Positions 35,242 through 48,248 of a stretch of 64,000 bases of DNA are shown here, in pieces. The DNA comes from Turbatrix aceti (Eukaryota > Nematoda > Chromadorea > Rhabditida > Panagrolaimidae): positions 2,418,001 through 2,482,000 of the forward strand of contig OZ017767.1 of assembly GCA_963969345.1 (NCBI GenBank), read 5' to 3'. The stretch's first letter is position 1; each line of letters starts with the position of its first letter. The notes beneath the pieces are model-generated. The model saw only the letters and a list, made by a program, of their open reading frames with translations. It had not been told where the DNA came from and searched no databases. A program made the position numbers and the translations under genes.

Positions 35242-36923
35242 CACTGATCCAATTAATCTTGGATCCGATTACGATGCGACGCCCCCTGCCCCACCTGTTT
35301 GCCAATTACGACAGTTGAACGGACTCGGACTGCTTCTGTTTGCGTTCCCGGCATAATTGTAATTTATTTCGTCTTGGGAAAGAGCGGCTTTGTTTGCTCA
35401 GCGCTTTTTTGTCCGCGACGGGGCGTGGATGAGGAATGGCGGTGATCGAGGCCCCCATCCATGGCGCGTGTTCTTTTTCTCCTCCAGACTCCCACACCTG
35501 CAATTACAGGTCAGTTTGTGTGAAAAGACAATCAAAACTGCCGCATTGCCACCTGCGCAGGGTGGAACACGCCAAACTGTGGTCTTCCGGCCAACAACCT
35601 GTGTCTTCCTCTCTTGACACCTGTGTTTCCGTTGAATTATTCACTATTTTGATTTTATAAGGCGCGTAGCATCCCTCGCTAGTCCAATTTAGGTGTATTG
35701 AAGTCCTGGGACATCTCCCAAAGCAATTTCCTACTACTGGTTTCGTCTCTGGACTCACAGTGTTCTTGCATGGGTTTGAAGAGTGGCCGTGTCATTATCT
35801 GGAAAGCCGACCTGTTTGCCGTCAATTATTATGATTCTCTGGGGCTGTGCCTTCCGGCGAAAAGCGGTTTCTTTTTCCGTCGCGTTGGCAGTCGACTGGC
35901 GGGACCTGTCGCTTCGCGCGGCCGCTGTCATGTATCACTGACATTCATCCAGGTGCACCTTGGTGGCATTTTTGGGCATGACTCGGCACAGCGGGGGGCT
36001 TTGATGTTGATGAAGCTTGACTCGTGTGCACATTGACTTGTACAGCCTGCCGTTGTCGTGCTTTTAAATATTATTTATTTCAATCAAGAAAAATTAATGG
36101 ACAGTTTTTTTTTTTCATTTCGCTGTATTACCACAATCAGTTAGTGAAATCTGTGAAATCAGTGGCAAAAATTCAAAGGTAGGCCAATTATTAGGATAGG
36201 CACGCAAGACGATACCCCACGCCGCCCTGCAATTTGAGCCTCCGTCAATCCCGTGATCTCGGTGACTGATCTTGGCCCTCGCGCGTGCCGTTGCGCAACG
36301 GAGTGCCCGAGTGTCGATCTGGTTGTCAGGCTGCCATTCCTCGATCCGCCCTGTTATTAATGAGGGACACGACCTTTGCAAGGCGTCATGTTTTACCTGT
36401 TGTCGGCGCTGAGTCCGAAAAGTCACCTACAGTGTACAAATTGCTGTGTCCTAGGTACTCACGCCGCGGAAGCCAGGATCGGGCCGTTTTTGAGCCTCTG
36501 TGGCGCAGTAGGCAGCGCGTAAGTCTCATAATCTTAAGGTCGTGAGTTCGATCCTCACCGGGGGCAACATCTTTTTGGGTTGGTAACGTTTTTGTCCCCC
36601 GGAATATACGACAGAGCTCACTAAACAGTTAAAAAAAATTGAATTAATTTTGAGGATTTTTCAAGAAATAAGTTTGAGCCTAAGTATTACAAAAACAGTT
36701 TTATTCATTTTATCATTGTGTACCGATAGCCAGTTTAATTTTTTATACCAAATTCCGTGTAATTTCTCAGTTAACGATGTCCGCGCGTGTCATTTCTTTC
36801 CTGATTCGAACTAAGAATGCTCACTCAACCGCGGATGTTTGCGTGCGCCGACCGGTATCACTGCCGGCGGGGGTGTGATCATCATCCATCACCGCTCGTG
36901 TCTCAAACGCGCGAAAATCAATG
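35242..36923 (+). repeat. Segmental duplication block 2, copy B (contains tRNA-Met)
   Basis: Near-identical to 30154-31853. A 22-base stretch of copy A (31049-31070) is replaced here by CAGTT (36138-36142). Confidence 0.95.
36494..36566 (+). tRNA. tRNA-Met(CAT), elongator, copy B
   Basis: Identical in all 73 bases to the gene at 31423-31495, with the same cloverleaf and CAT anticodon and the same T-run after it. The flanks differ slightly between copies, so this is a true second locus or an assembly duplicate. Confidence 0.96.
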
Positions 36924-37567
36924 TTCCGTAATCAAGCCCGGGTGACAGGTCGGTTGTTGCAGGCGCCTGCCAGTCCCGCACCCTTGGGCTGCAGCGCGAA
37001 CGAGTGCGCGAGAAACGATATACCCTCTTTGTTTGGGGGGCGACTTGGTGGCTGGGTGGCCGTAAATTACAGATAAAAACGTCGCGAGAGGCGCCTGGAT
37101 AATGAACGGTTAGGAATCCTTGTACAGCCTCTGTTTTTATGGTTTACAATGTTTTGTACCGTATGCCTCATCTAATTGACAGGTTCATCAGTGGACTGTC
37201 GACATTAACCCTCTCCTGGGACGCTTGATTGCCCTTTGTCAGTCAATTTTGTGTTTTTTTGGCGTGCGATGTAAAAAATGTCTTCATGAGTCGAAGGAAA
37301 AAAAAAATGTTACCAAGGTCGTTATTTTTTTTTTAATTCAACGAGTTTCAGTTTTCACGAGACTTTAAGTACGATAAGAAATTGTAAATATAAAATGTGT
37401 ATTCCGATGAGTCAGTTAACTTGCGTGCTAATCCGGTGCCATCGACACCTGCTTAGGAGGAATTAGCTTGATAGCGACGCTCTGCGATCGGTCGTAGAGG
37501 TCATCAGAACGAGTCTATTAGTCAATTGTTCCCAGATTATTAATCGTCGCGCCTTGGCAGCTGGATG

Positions 37568-37795
37568 GATGGCACTTGAAGCTCCTTCCCCCTCTACCAT
37601 TCGACGATCATGTACTTGACGCCGTTCGTGATCGTTTTTGAGTAGCAAATTTGTCATAATAGCCGTCTCAGCCTCGAGCAGGTGTCTTTCTACTCCAAAC
37701 TGTGGCGCCCAGTTAATTATTTGTAGTGCATACATATTACGGCGTCGCATCGTCTGCCGTGCCTCCTTCTCAGGGTCGTTAACGTCGAGGCCGTC
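37568..37795 (+). repeat. Segmental duplication block 3, copy B
   Basis: Longer version of 32001-32155. It keeps sequence deleted from copy A on both sides of CCAGTTAATTATTTGT. About 640 bp of DNA absent from copy A precedes it. Confidence 0.8.
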
Positions 37796-40410
37796 GTCGT
37801 CGTCGGTGGAAAGGAGGGAGTGCCTGGTGGAGTGGTCACCGGTTGATATCGCTCTTTTTTTTGTGACCACCGCCGAGGCCAGGGCCATCAATTCAGCCGG
37901 CAGGCCGGCTGGATGGATTGCGTGCGCGTAAAAAAAGTGTTACTTTCCATTCTTAATGACACCCGGCAACAGCTGGCTTCCAGCTTTTATGATGAGTTTA
38001 TGAGTCAGTTTATGAAGCAATAGACTTGACAACAGGAATTACTTATTCGCTTCAATGTTCAGTTAGCTAGCGAGTTGTTTCTGCACTTTGCCATTCATTC
38101 ATTCATCTGTGGCAAAAAAAGCTGTTTGGTTCTCCTTTGTAGTCCCGCCAACACCTCTCAATAATAGGATATTGTCTTCTACCGCAATTCGACCCCCCTG
38201 GAGATCGCCCCGGGAAGTCACTTGTCTTTGAAGTTATCCCGCACGCGCGCGGGCGGGGAAGTATTCTGGCACTTTTTTAATCCGCATGTCAATGGGTCAT
38301 CCACAGGTGGTAGCCGGCTCCCCCCTGCTTAATTGACTGCCAACTTGTTGCAAATTGCAATAACGGCTGTTCGTCAAAACACAGTGACCAAGCTATTTTT
38401 GTTACTTGAACCCCGCGTCCATCGTCGGTCGTCACAAAAGACCCAATCTGGCGGATCATTGTTTTACCGCGGCAAGTTGCAAGTTGCAACAGTTTGGTCG
38501 GCGCAAGCCGGTCAAAATCTCGACAGACGGTGGGCGGACGAGAATGGGAATGAAGGCGGCGGCAAGCCCTTGGTGGGTCCGTAATTGGACTATGTACCCC
38601 CATCAATGGCATTTATTTAGGAGTCGTCTGTCGTCGCCGAGATAGACTTGACTGACTCGCCCGCCGATCGCTGCGGTCACGCTCGGACGCATACTAAAGC
38701 AGACCGGGCGGCTCGGTGGTTGAGAAAAGGTGCCTTCTTGCTCTTTGACGCGAGGCGTGCCTGCTTGACAGACTGGGCGCTTTTTTTCATGACTTTTTAC
38801 CGCTTCAAAAGGTCACTTTCGATTACTCTGGGGGATTGGTGATGGGTTAATGAGTCGGTATTTCAGTTCATTACCATGTCATCAGTTTATTTTTTATAAG
38901 AACGCAGAATCGTTTACCAAAATTGTATCACCTTCAGTTTATATTTAAACACACAAAAATTTTCTGTATCTATTTACAAAACAAAAAAATTCATTTTCCA
39001 TGCATGCGAAGTCAACGAGCGCCCCATCCACTTTGTATTTAAAATAACGATAAAAAAACACGTTTCTGCATTTTGTAACAGCCTTTTTCATATTTTCATA
39101 ATTTTCTCTTTCTAACTCATAACCTTATAGGAGCCGGCCCTCTGGTTACTAATTCATAGCAACTTGTCCTCTTTTCTTTCATCCTTGCTTTTCCGCACAC
39201 GCAGTGCAGTCTTTTCGGCTTCGGTCCCTGTTTTCTTCTTCCATGTTTTGTTCCGACAAGTAACGCGATTACTAGTAGTATCCTCTCTCTCCCCCTGGAG
39301 CTGTTTCCTCCGGCACTGTCTTCCGCGAGGTGTAAACAATCGCTCAATCGAGCGTGACCTATTACACTCACTGCCTACTCCTAATTTGACCCGGCGCGCA
39401 AAATAAATTTGTTTCACACCTCTCACCTCACCTCACGTCGTCCTCGTTGTCGTCGCCTTTGTTGGGTGAGGGTTCAAGTGGTCAATTCTATCTGCAAGAT
39501 GACAAGACGACCACCGAAGGCGCGAACAAATTACCTCGTCAAATTTTACCCTCAGTTAAAACGACGGAGGAGGCGCAAGTGGCCTTGTTTTGGCGCGGAG
39601 TTCACTCGAGAGCGGAGGGATCTTGAGTCTGAGTCTTTCGGCACATGGCACTCATGGATGTCGATGGATAGGCGACGTCGGCGTTCAAAGACGGACAACG
39701 CAGGAGGGAGGCTCTTCAAGTTGCGCTTGCGCGTGTCCGTGTTTGTTGTCCTCATCTCTGGACTGTGTATAGCCAAAAATAATTTTTTACTTTGACTTGT
39801 TCATACAAAATAGCGAGTGCAGTATCTCCCCTTTCAGTTAAACTTTTTTACTGTAACTCTCTCATTACTGGGTAAATTTCCAGTTTCCACCCCCTCTCAT
39901 CTCCCCCGCTATCACCCCCAATCGCACCGACCGTACCCCATCTCACCTGTCGCTCAAAAATGCATAACAACCGGATGGGGTCAAAGTGACCGGTGTAAGT
40001 GTGGCTCAGGACAAGTTTACAATGTCCGAGCTGTCCTTTGGCCGCAGAGACAGATGCCGCTAGATAAAACCACACCCCAACTGATCCGACCGCGATCAAC
40101 TTTTTTTTTCCCCACCATTTCTTTCATAGTGCCGTCTTCGAATTACCGTCTCGAGCGATTAACAGGATCAGAAAGTCAGGCCAGCTGTCGCTTTCTTTGC
40201 TGCTCCGTGAGTCGACGGGGGCGTGCGGGACCGGGTCGCGTTGATCTGCGCTAGCTGCAAGGGATTAGGCGCTTTTGGAAGACCCGCGACGGCTCCAAAG
40301 TCAACTAACATCCCAAATCACTTGGCTAAATATGGGTTATTGTTCTAAAGCGGGTTGTTTTCTGACTTCTTTTACCCGTCTGGTGCTACATACAAGTTTT
40401 AAATATAAAA
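37796..40410 (+). other. DNA present only in copy B of the duplication
   Basis: About 2.6 kb with mixed, locally GC-rich composition. Open frames at 38289-38612, 39409-39795 and 39817-40254 have no domain, no shared splice structure and Arg/Ser/Cys-rich compositional bias. I do not call genes here. Confidence 0.45.
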
Positions 40411-41000
40411 TCCAAAATGTGTTTCTAATTTGAGCCGCCGGTCGCTACTCTTCTATCAGTGTCATAATTCATACGAATCCTCTTCCTGTCTTTTGTTCTA
40501 GCAATTTGTAGATCATAAATCAGCCCCGCCAAGTCCGTGACGGTTGAGCTGCCGGGGATACAGATGGATACGGGATCGGTCCTCGCGCCGAGCTGGGGAG
40601 GGTAGGGTGCGCGACCCGTGCTGGCCCACGGCTGGCGGCCAACTCCATCCATCACGCAGCGCCCTCCGTCATCCATCATAATCGCCATCATTGCTTCCTG
40701 TCATTTGGGTTGGAGTCACTCTCGCCGTACAATATGTACTGTCCTGGTACTGCACAAAATAGTGCCTTCTGTTGTTCAATTCAACTTTTTGTAATTAGGG
40801 GTCAGGTTGATTTTCACCGGGAGGGTCATTTGACAAGGATCACTGTGCGTAGCATTCAGTTTAAATATTTGTTGTAATTATTTTAATTATCTTATAGTAA
40901 AACAATTACGAAAACTTTTAAGTCTCCAGTTAAATCCAAAAAATCATTTCTTCAAAAATTTTTTTTATCATTACAAAAACTTGAGCAGGGTAATTTTGCT
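40411..41000 (+). repeat. Segmental duplication block 4, copy B
   Basis: Matches 32456-33060 and completes the second copy of the duplicated unit, displaced by 2.6 kb from block 3. Confidence 0.9.
40793..40846 (+). repeat. About 50-bp degenerate repeat, unit 2 of 4
   Basis: Paralogue of 32841-32894 within the duplicated block. Confidence 0.75.
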
Positions 41001-41085
41001 ATGCACAGTGATAAAATATTTTATAAAAATTTATGTATGTATATTCTTGAGAGTATAATGAAGAACAAACCCATAAAAATATTTG

Positions 41086-41133
41086 TAATTAAATGCCAGA
41101 CTGACCTCTTCCTGGGAGTGTCATCCGACAATC
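41086..41133 (+). repeat. About 50-bp degenerate repeat, unit 3 of 4
   Basis: AATTAAATGCCAGACTGACC, then TTCCTGGGAGTGTCATCCGAC. More diverged; lies outside the duplicated block. Confidence 0.6.
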
Positions 41134-41275
41134 TCAGTTAAATATAATAATACAAAAAAAATATATATAAAATATATATGTATACATCAGTTTTTTCTAC
41201 TATTTTTCACGCTTTGGTATGTGTGAAATTATGTTGTATTGTTTCCCAGTTAAACCCCTAAAAAATATGTTTCAT

Positions 41276-41331
41276 AATTAGATGTCAGGTCGACGTCTTC
41301 CTGGGAGAGTCATCTGACCCGGCTCACCGTG
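41276..41331 (+). repeat. About 50-bp degenerate repeat, unit 4 of 4
   Basis: AATTAGATGTCAGGTCGACG, then TTCCTGGGAGAGTCATCTGAC. Same element as units 1-3. Confidence 0.65.
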
Positions 41332-44300
41332 AATGGAATTACATTTGAGTCAAGCAATTGTCTCAAGCGTGTATGAAAGTGTGACATCCGGGGATGAGGA
41401 CGCTTACTGCGTCCTGCTGTGAGGCGCCAAATAATAGTATTGCCAAAGTCAACAGTCTGCATGATCATCTCGCCTTATTACGTTGGCAGAGGACAATGAG
41501 TGCCATTCATTCCGGAGAACAGGGGGCAGGACGATTAAGGTGAGTGTTTGTCTTGGAGGTTATAGTATACATATTTTGTGGATGGAGACAGTAGTATGAT
41601 GCTGCTGTTGCTGCTGCTGCTGCTGGCTGCGGGTGGTGTTGACCAGGCTCGCGCACTTTGTCTTCTTCACTCGGTCAGATAAGAATCAACTTTTTTCGTG
41701 GAATGTCTTCTTCCACGACACCAGTGGTGTAGGCATGAATGATGACCCTTGATTTTAAGTTTTGATTTGAAAATTGGGTTTCATAATTTTTATCTTGTGT
41801 TTTGATAAGTACAGTTTAACGGATGTGAAACAAATTTTTTTTTTCTAAACATTGAAACTAATTTTCTGCATCGACATCTGCCTTTCTATAAAAAAAAAGT
41901 TACGATGACTACACTTGAAACAAAAATCAGCAGTCAGAGAGAAAAATATGAGAGCAGTCGACAACTCTGACACCAACCATCTTTCTTCTTCTTCTCCAGT
42001 TTTTTTTTCATTATTTCCCATTACAATTTTTTTTGACGACTGCAATTTGGTACACCTAATGCGCGGTTTGGTTTCTGTGGACGGATTTGATCGCGCAGAC
42101 GGAAGGATGATGACTCCACATGTTGGCCGTCATTATCTCCATCGCAGGCGTTGTGCAACACTTCATTGGCAGTATTTTTTGCGCTGATCAGGGTTTTTTT
42201 CTTAGTTCAATACAACACGTATTTTATTAAAAAAAAAGCTACGCCCAGTTTTTTAATAAAATCTTTTCAAAATAAGCAACAGTTTTTTAATAAAGTGCCA
42301 AAGGGCAGCCAGCCAGGTGTCGCACCTTTGAATTGATTCTGCGACTGCAAAGGTTTCCGCATTTTAGGGTGTTCATGTACAAATGAACACGAAAAAAAAC
42401 ACAAATAAGTGTGTGTTATTAAAAATTGAGTATGTACCTGAATTCAACGTCAGTTTCAAAAAAAATGTATTCTACCGTATTTTTTACGATCCACAGCCCC
42501 CTCAAGTGGTTTGCCTCATGCAGCATATTTATTCCAAATCCCAGTCAGGAGATCGCGTGATGATCTGGATAAGCACGAACCAAACTGGGGACTTACTTGA
42601 CTTACTCCCCTCCCTTTCCTCCTCCCTCCAACAATGCAACAAAATTATTTATTCCCATTTACGCCTTTTGCACATGTTTATTGTTGTTCTTTCTCATTAC
42701 TCGTTGCACAGTTTGTGTAAGAAATTTTTTTAATCCACACTGAATCAGACGCTGCCACATATTTTGAATGAGAAGACAATAGCGCGGAGGGATAACCATA
42801 TTTTAGCGCGCAATGTAATATACGGGACAAGAAGCAACAGCCTGTCCTGTCCCCGTCCTTCTTCCGCTTGCCTGCTTCGGTAATCCTAAATCCTTCAATC
42901 GGGGATGACACAGACGCAAGGCACATGGCAGCGATTCGGTTAAGTGGATAGTGTTGGTCGCTTGCTAACCTGGCCAGCATGCAGGGCAGACCGCGCCGGG
43001 TCAAGCAGAAGAATGGCCAGAGTTGAGTGTCAAGATGCGACAGGTGTCGGGGTTCGCAGGGGTGATGATGACCGGGTTTGAGTTGGGCTTGTTTTGTTTT
43101 TTTTAGCAAAAAAATGTTGAACAACAGACGCTTTGTCAGTTTTTTTTTCGAGATCCAAAATTTTGGTATTTTTTCTGAACTTTTTTGAACATTTTTTTCG
43201 TAAAAGCGGAGTCCAGTTACACTTTTTTGTTATTGAAGCTGGCAACAGTTATTATACTAATACCCTTTTGGACTAACGACAAACCACAGCATCAGTTTCA
43301 ATAGTTTCAATTTTTTTTCTCAATCAACAATTTCCAAGCAGTAGTAAGTGATTTTTTACGATCTTTTACGGCGTCACAATCGCTGTCTTTTCTTCATGAG
43401 GGGTGACAGGGACGGTTTTTATGGGGCACTGATCTTCATGACTTCCTGTCGGACGACCTGATGATGAGGCTGTTGTTTGTGGCTTTTTTACGTGTTTTTG
43501 ACACTTGCGACTGTCGACAATGATACCGCAGTTTTTCAAAAAATGGCAAAAGAAGCTTGGCCACAGTTTTTTGTTTAACCCAAAAGAATTTTTGTGTCAG
43601 TCAGTTTTTCTCACAAGTTTTCGTCAGAGAAGCACAGTTATTACCCAAAGTGCCACATGCCTGCGCAACCGTGGAGCGTGCGCGATCACCCCGAGGAGTC
43701 TTTCACACCAGGTTTTTGGTATTCTAGCCCGCTCCAGTGAATCAAACCAACTTGGCCCACTTGATGGGTCGTCCTCACCTCGATGGGGTCAAGTGCCCTC
43801 CAGGCCCTGACATGCTTGCTTGGCGCTTCCCCTCGCCTCGTTTGCCAATTACTTCAGTTATTAATTACGCGAAGTGTGCCCAATCTTTTGTTACTGATGA
43901 TTGACATTTTTTGGTAGCCCTTCAATTTGACAGCAGTCAGCTAATTCTATTTTTTTGGTTGTTTGTCCGGGAAGAAAATCCCACGAAGGAGGGAGGGACT
44001 TTCGCAGATTTGTCTCCTTTTTTTCCTTCTTTGACTGAAACAAATTCTGTTGCACGCACGCAAATGGGATTTCCTGGACAGAGCGCGGCTGTTGATTGTG
44101 CAACTTTTTGGTCAGAAGCATATGTAAAATGGTCTAATTTTTTTTACTGCTGTACATAAATAAAGTTGACACCCTTTCCCAGCTGTACAGTATTTAATCT
44201 TAAACTGTCATCAGCCCCAGCACCGGGGAACGTGTCGCGCGGATGTTGTTGGCAAGATGGATTGTTGTGCCACCGAGGCCAGAATTTACAGACCAGACCA

Positions 44301-44891
44301 TTCTCCCAATTCCGCGCGCGCGCTGGCATGTCGTCAAGCGAATTAGCTCATCATCCGGGACTCGCTGTGCCTCAACTCTAACTCCCCCGGGGAGAAAGAC
44401 TCAGTTTTCGCGCTTTGGTGACTCTGCCTTTGCCCGGGGATCCGGGTTGGTTCGTGCCTAATTGTTTGGCGCTGCTGGCTTACTTGAGCGTGATTGTCGA
44501 AATGTCTACATCCATCCAAATAAATAGAAGTCGTGTCGTTGACAGATTTCGGCCCCGCCATGCCTGCCATTGGCCTGGTCAAAACTTGTCAGTACCACCC
44601 ATTTTAGACAATTCCAAATACGTACCCACCCGCCTTTCAGAGATTATCTTGTCTCCGGCGTGGATATGACGGATATTTAAAATTTCCGCATTTCCTAAAG
44701 TGGCCCAGTTTATTCGATTTTTGTCCCGTGTTTGTATCAAATATTCATTTTACGGGCAAACAGTGATTTATTCTATTCCCTATTTCAGAGCGATCAAGAG
44801 TGAGCCGTGAAATGATCATTCGAGACCTCGCCTGTCAACCGCCAGCTTTACACTGACCGTTGTTTACCCTTCAGTCAAACAAACCACTGCC
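41332..44891 (+). other. Gene-poor stretch
   Basis: No coding exon I can support. It contains an imperfect CTG microsatellite (41599-41628). Local GC-rich patches near 43.6-44.6 kb give spurious open frames. It may contain the promoter of the gene starting at 44892. Confidence 0.45.
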
Positions 44892-47140
44892 ATGGGATGC
44901 GATTGCATTCCTCCCCCTCCAATTTTTGACCTTCCACCACCGCCAGATCCTGCCCTTGTCTGGCACCTTCTCTCCGACGAACCTGTTGAGGTACTGCATA
45001 GTGTAAGTTTTGACTTTATTTGAAACTCGGAAAATTTGAATGCATGCCAGTTTTTTATGGAATAGAATCTATGCACGCCAGTTTAATTTTTGTGTGGTAA
45101 AAAGGGAAAAGTTTGAAAAATATTATTATATACAACTAAACGCACAAAAATTTCACAGTTTCTGTTTTACTCACAAACAATTTGCAGTTTTTTTAAATAA
45201 AAAATTTGTTAATTTTTTTAGCACTGAAGCAATTCACGCCAGTTTATTATTTTTTTGAGGTAAAAGACATACAATTTTACAGTTTCTGTTGTACTCAATT
45301 TCCAGTTTTTCGCACACAATCTGAAATGATTTCCAATTTTTTTAAATAAAAAATTCATCCAATTAAAAAATAACGCTAAGACGCCAGTTATAGTATCCAC
45401 AAAAAAGTTGACTTTTACCTCCCCGTTTCCCCCAAAATCCAGAAAATCAAATTCCCATCTTCCGAATTTTTTTATCAGGAAGTCTTTAGCACCTCATTTT
45501 CCTGCCATTCTTCTCCGTCACCATTCTGCTTAGTTTGTACTTTTTAAGCCTCGTAGTAGCAGCAGCGGCGTAATTTGATTATTCAAATTGCGGCGCATCC
45601 TTTGCCCCCTCGGGCTGGCTGACAAAAGCCGAAAGAACCTCGGCCGCGCAGCAGCAGACAGCCCCGGGGGCGCAAAGCAACAGGGGCAATACGAATCCGA
45701 ACTCCTCTTTTATGTCTGTGTCAAAGCGCATAACATAATTTCGGAAGATTTTTTGAAGACATTTGTTTCGTGATGAATTGTAGCCATCGTTGGTTCGTTC
45801 GTTCGCCGCCGCCGCCGACGACAACACATCCCGCGGGATGCGTGTGTGGCGGCAGAGGCGCAAAATTGAATGATTTACAAATTTTCAATTGTCTGTGCCG
45901 CTTTCGTCGTCTTTTTGTGGATGACTGCCAGCCTGGGTTGCTATCTGTTGAATTTGGGGAAGGAGAGACATCAAAAAAAATTTAGTATAATACATAAACA
46001 AGTGGGAAATATTTATTTAAAAAAACACACTTGGTTATTTATATTACGCAGTTTAAAAAAACCTAAATCATGACTTTTTAGTCAAATTGGCAAACATGCG
46101 ACTACAACCCCCTGAGCGACCTAATCAGTCTCAACGGCGGGCTCCCGATGATCTTCCTCTTCATCGGAGCCTGCTTTTTCCTGGTTCTCATGACCGTTTG
46201 CTCGCTGACATTTTGCTGGCAAAAGTGCTTTTCAAGGTTTGTGATTTGCCTCAACAACACATACGTATCAGTTAAACCCATCCCATTTTTTTGCAGAAAG
46301 CAAAGCAAACGCCCCGCCTCCACAAATTCCTCGAACATGAATACCAGTTCGAGAACCATCATGACCTCCCATTCCCCCACCAGCTGGTCGAAAACCACGT
46401 CTCCCCAGCTCGTGACCGTCGGCCTGCCTCCCTACGGTAGCTCGAGCGTTCAGAACATCGCTGGAGGACACATTATCCGTAGCCAGCACCCGGCAATGGG
46501 TCTCCGCTGCTCCAGGGCCACCCTGACAGCTCTCCAGTCTGCGAAGGACGTTCACGCTGTGCAGGCGCCTATGGACGGGTACTACACGCTGACAAATCAC
46601 TATGAAGAGATTCCTGTCGATTATGCCCTTCCCCCGGCTGCGAGGAGCCATTATCACATGCCTACGAGCCGGTCGATGATGGTTGAGCCCTGTTCTGGTG
46701 CAGTATACTACACCGATCGTCCGTCGCACGTGGCGAGGAAACCGCCTCCGACTTGCCGACCTCCTCCCCCGCCAAACGGTGAAATCGAGGGTGAATCGTC
46801 GATTGGAAATGATTCCCGAGGGTCGGACGAGCTGGACTTACCGGCAGTGATCGCTGATATCGAAGCGTCGCCCGAAGACAGTCGCCAAGGAAGAGAGAGT
46901 GGCTACGGCACCGGGCCTTCACAAATGTGGCCGAATCAGAGTCCAACTCCTGCACTGAATTTTAAATCGTATGTTTTAAAATAATTAATATCCGTAAATT
47001 CTGGACAGTTAAATTTTTTATTTATATTTAGATTCTCAAAAACTTCCAAACGCCGACCATTTGCCTCTCCAGAAGGCACGCCTACTACGGTTGATGGACA
47101 TCCGGTTAACAGGAATCTTGGTTCGCTGTCATTTGTATGA
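44892..47140 (+). CDS. Single-pass membrane protein with Pro-rich cytoplasmic tail, 348 aa
   Basis: Four exons with closing phases: 44892-45002, 46082-46236, 46297-46968 and 47032-47140. The N-terminus is short and Pro-rich (CIPPPPIFDLPPPPDP). A hydrophobic helix (PMIFLFIGACFFLVLMTV) at about residues 59-83 is followed by a basic stop-transfer and a 265-residue tail. The tail contains several Tyr in acidic or Pro contexts (YEEIPVDYALPP), a PPPTCRPPPPP run that could bind SH3 or WW domains, and RESGYGTGPSQMWPNQSPTP. There is no signal peptide, so it could be a type III protein with its N-terminus outside. I do not recognise the family; an adaptor or receptor-like scaffold is inference. A second exon 1 donor (after 44990) also keeps frame and would remove four residues. 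Intron 1 is 1.1 kb and CAGTT-rich. Confidence 0.85.
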
Positions 47141-47283
47141 TGTTGGCACAACAATTGGCTTTGCTCAATGAACATACACACATATGCGTATGCCCATCAG
47201 TTATGTATTCACAATTTTATTAATCAGGGTGCCTACGGGTCGGCTTTAACCTGTGCTGATGTTTTTTTTGCGTTTGTGCCGTT

Positions 47284-47289
47284 AATAAA
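47284..47289 (+). promoter_or_regulatory. Poly(A) signal of the 348-aa membrane protein gene
   Basis: AATAAA about 145 bases after the TGA stop, followed by T-rich DNA. Confidence 0.55.
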
Positions 47290-48242
47290 TTTTTATTTCG
47301 TTTAGTACTGATGATACCATTAAATTTACAAAAGATAGTCGTGTTCCTGAAGTACAGTTATTCCCGTTTACAACACTCAAAAGGGTAATTCTAGTAATTT
47401 GTTTCTATAATATGTAGTTGATCGACATTCTACAGTTTACTTTTGTCGATTTTGCTGTTTTGTTTTTGTTAGTGCTTCAATGCGACCCTTCTGTATTTAT
47501 GTTTCAGAAGTAATAACAAATTGATCACCGGTTTCAACCAACGGCACATTGGGTATTTTTCAGTGTTACGATTGTCTTTTTTAAATAAGGTTTTTTTTGA
47601 ATGATTAATTTCATTACCAACAGTTATGCACTTTCCTAAATGAAATGTATTGTACATAAATACAATTGTGGTCTGACCAGTTTTAACTGAATTAAAATTT
47701 ATAAAAATTTTCGTTTTTCTGATCCCCCTGTAACTCAAAAAATGTTGTTGTTGATCAATTTATAAATACTAATCAGCATCATTCAATACCGCAAAAATTC
47801 AAATTTTTTGTATCTGTCCCAAACTCGGCAAAACTAAGCATGTATGCAACTATGTTTATCAAAAAATTTGGGTTCCCTAAACACTTAATTTACAAAAAAA
47901 CAACAAAAAATCCGTTTGTCCCAAAAAACAAGTAGAATCAGTTAATTTTTTATTGATTAAAAAAAACTCGTATTTTATTTATTTTTTAAATTATTTTTTT
48001 AATCCTTTTAAAAAAGGATAGAAACCAAGAGTCTCATTGGGATTAGTATCGAATAAATTATCAAATGCTTAAAAAAATAAGGGGTTTCTACGGCAAAAAC
48101 GACCGAAAACCGAATTTGAAAATCATCAAATTTGTCAAAAAAAAGAAACGTTGATTTCGGCATTTGTTTAAGTAATGCCCCTCATTTTTTTGCATTTTAC
48201 GAATTCATTATCATCAGTTTTTCCTCCCAAAATAACCAAACT
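47290..48242 (+). other. Convergent intergenic stretch
   Basis: AT-rich spacer between two convergent genes. No coding signal. Confidence 0.5.
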
Positions 48243-48248
48243 TTTATT
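48243..48248 (-). promoter_or_regulatory. Poly(A) signal of the GPCR gene
   Basis: TTTATT on the + strand, about 135 bases downstream of the TAG stop on the - strand. Confidence 0.5.

Noticed and set aside
39409..39795. 128-codon Arg-rich frame
   Set aside because: No domain, biased composition, and it lies in DNA with several overlapping open frames.
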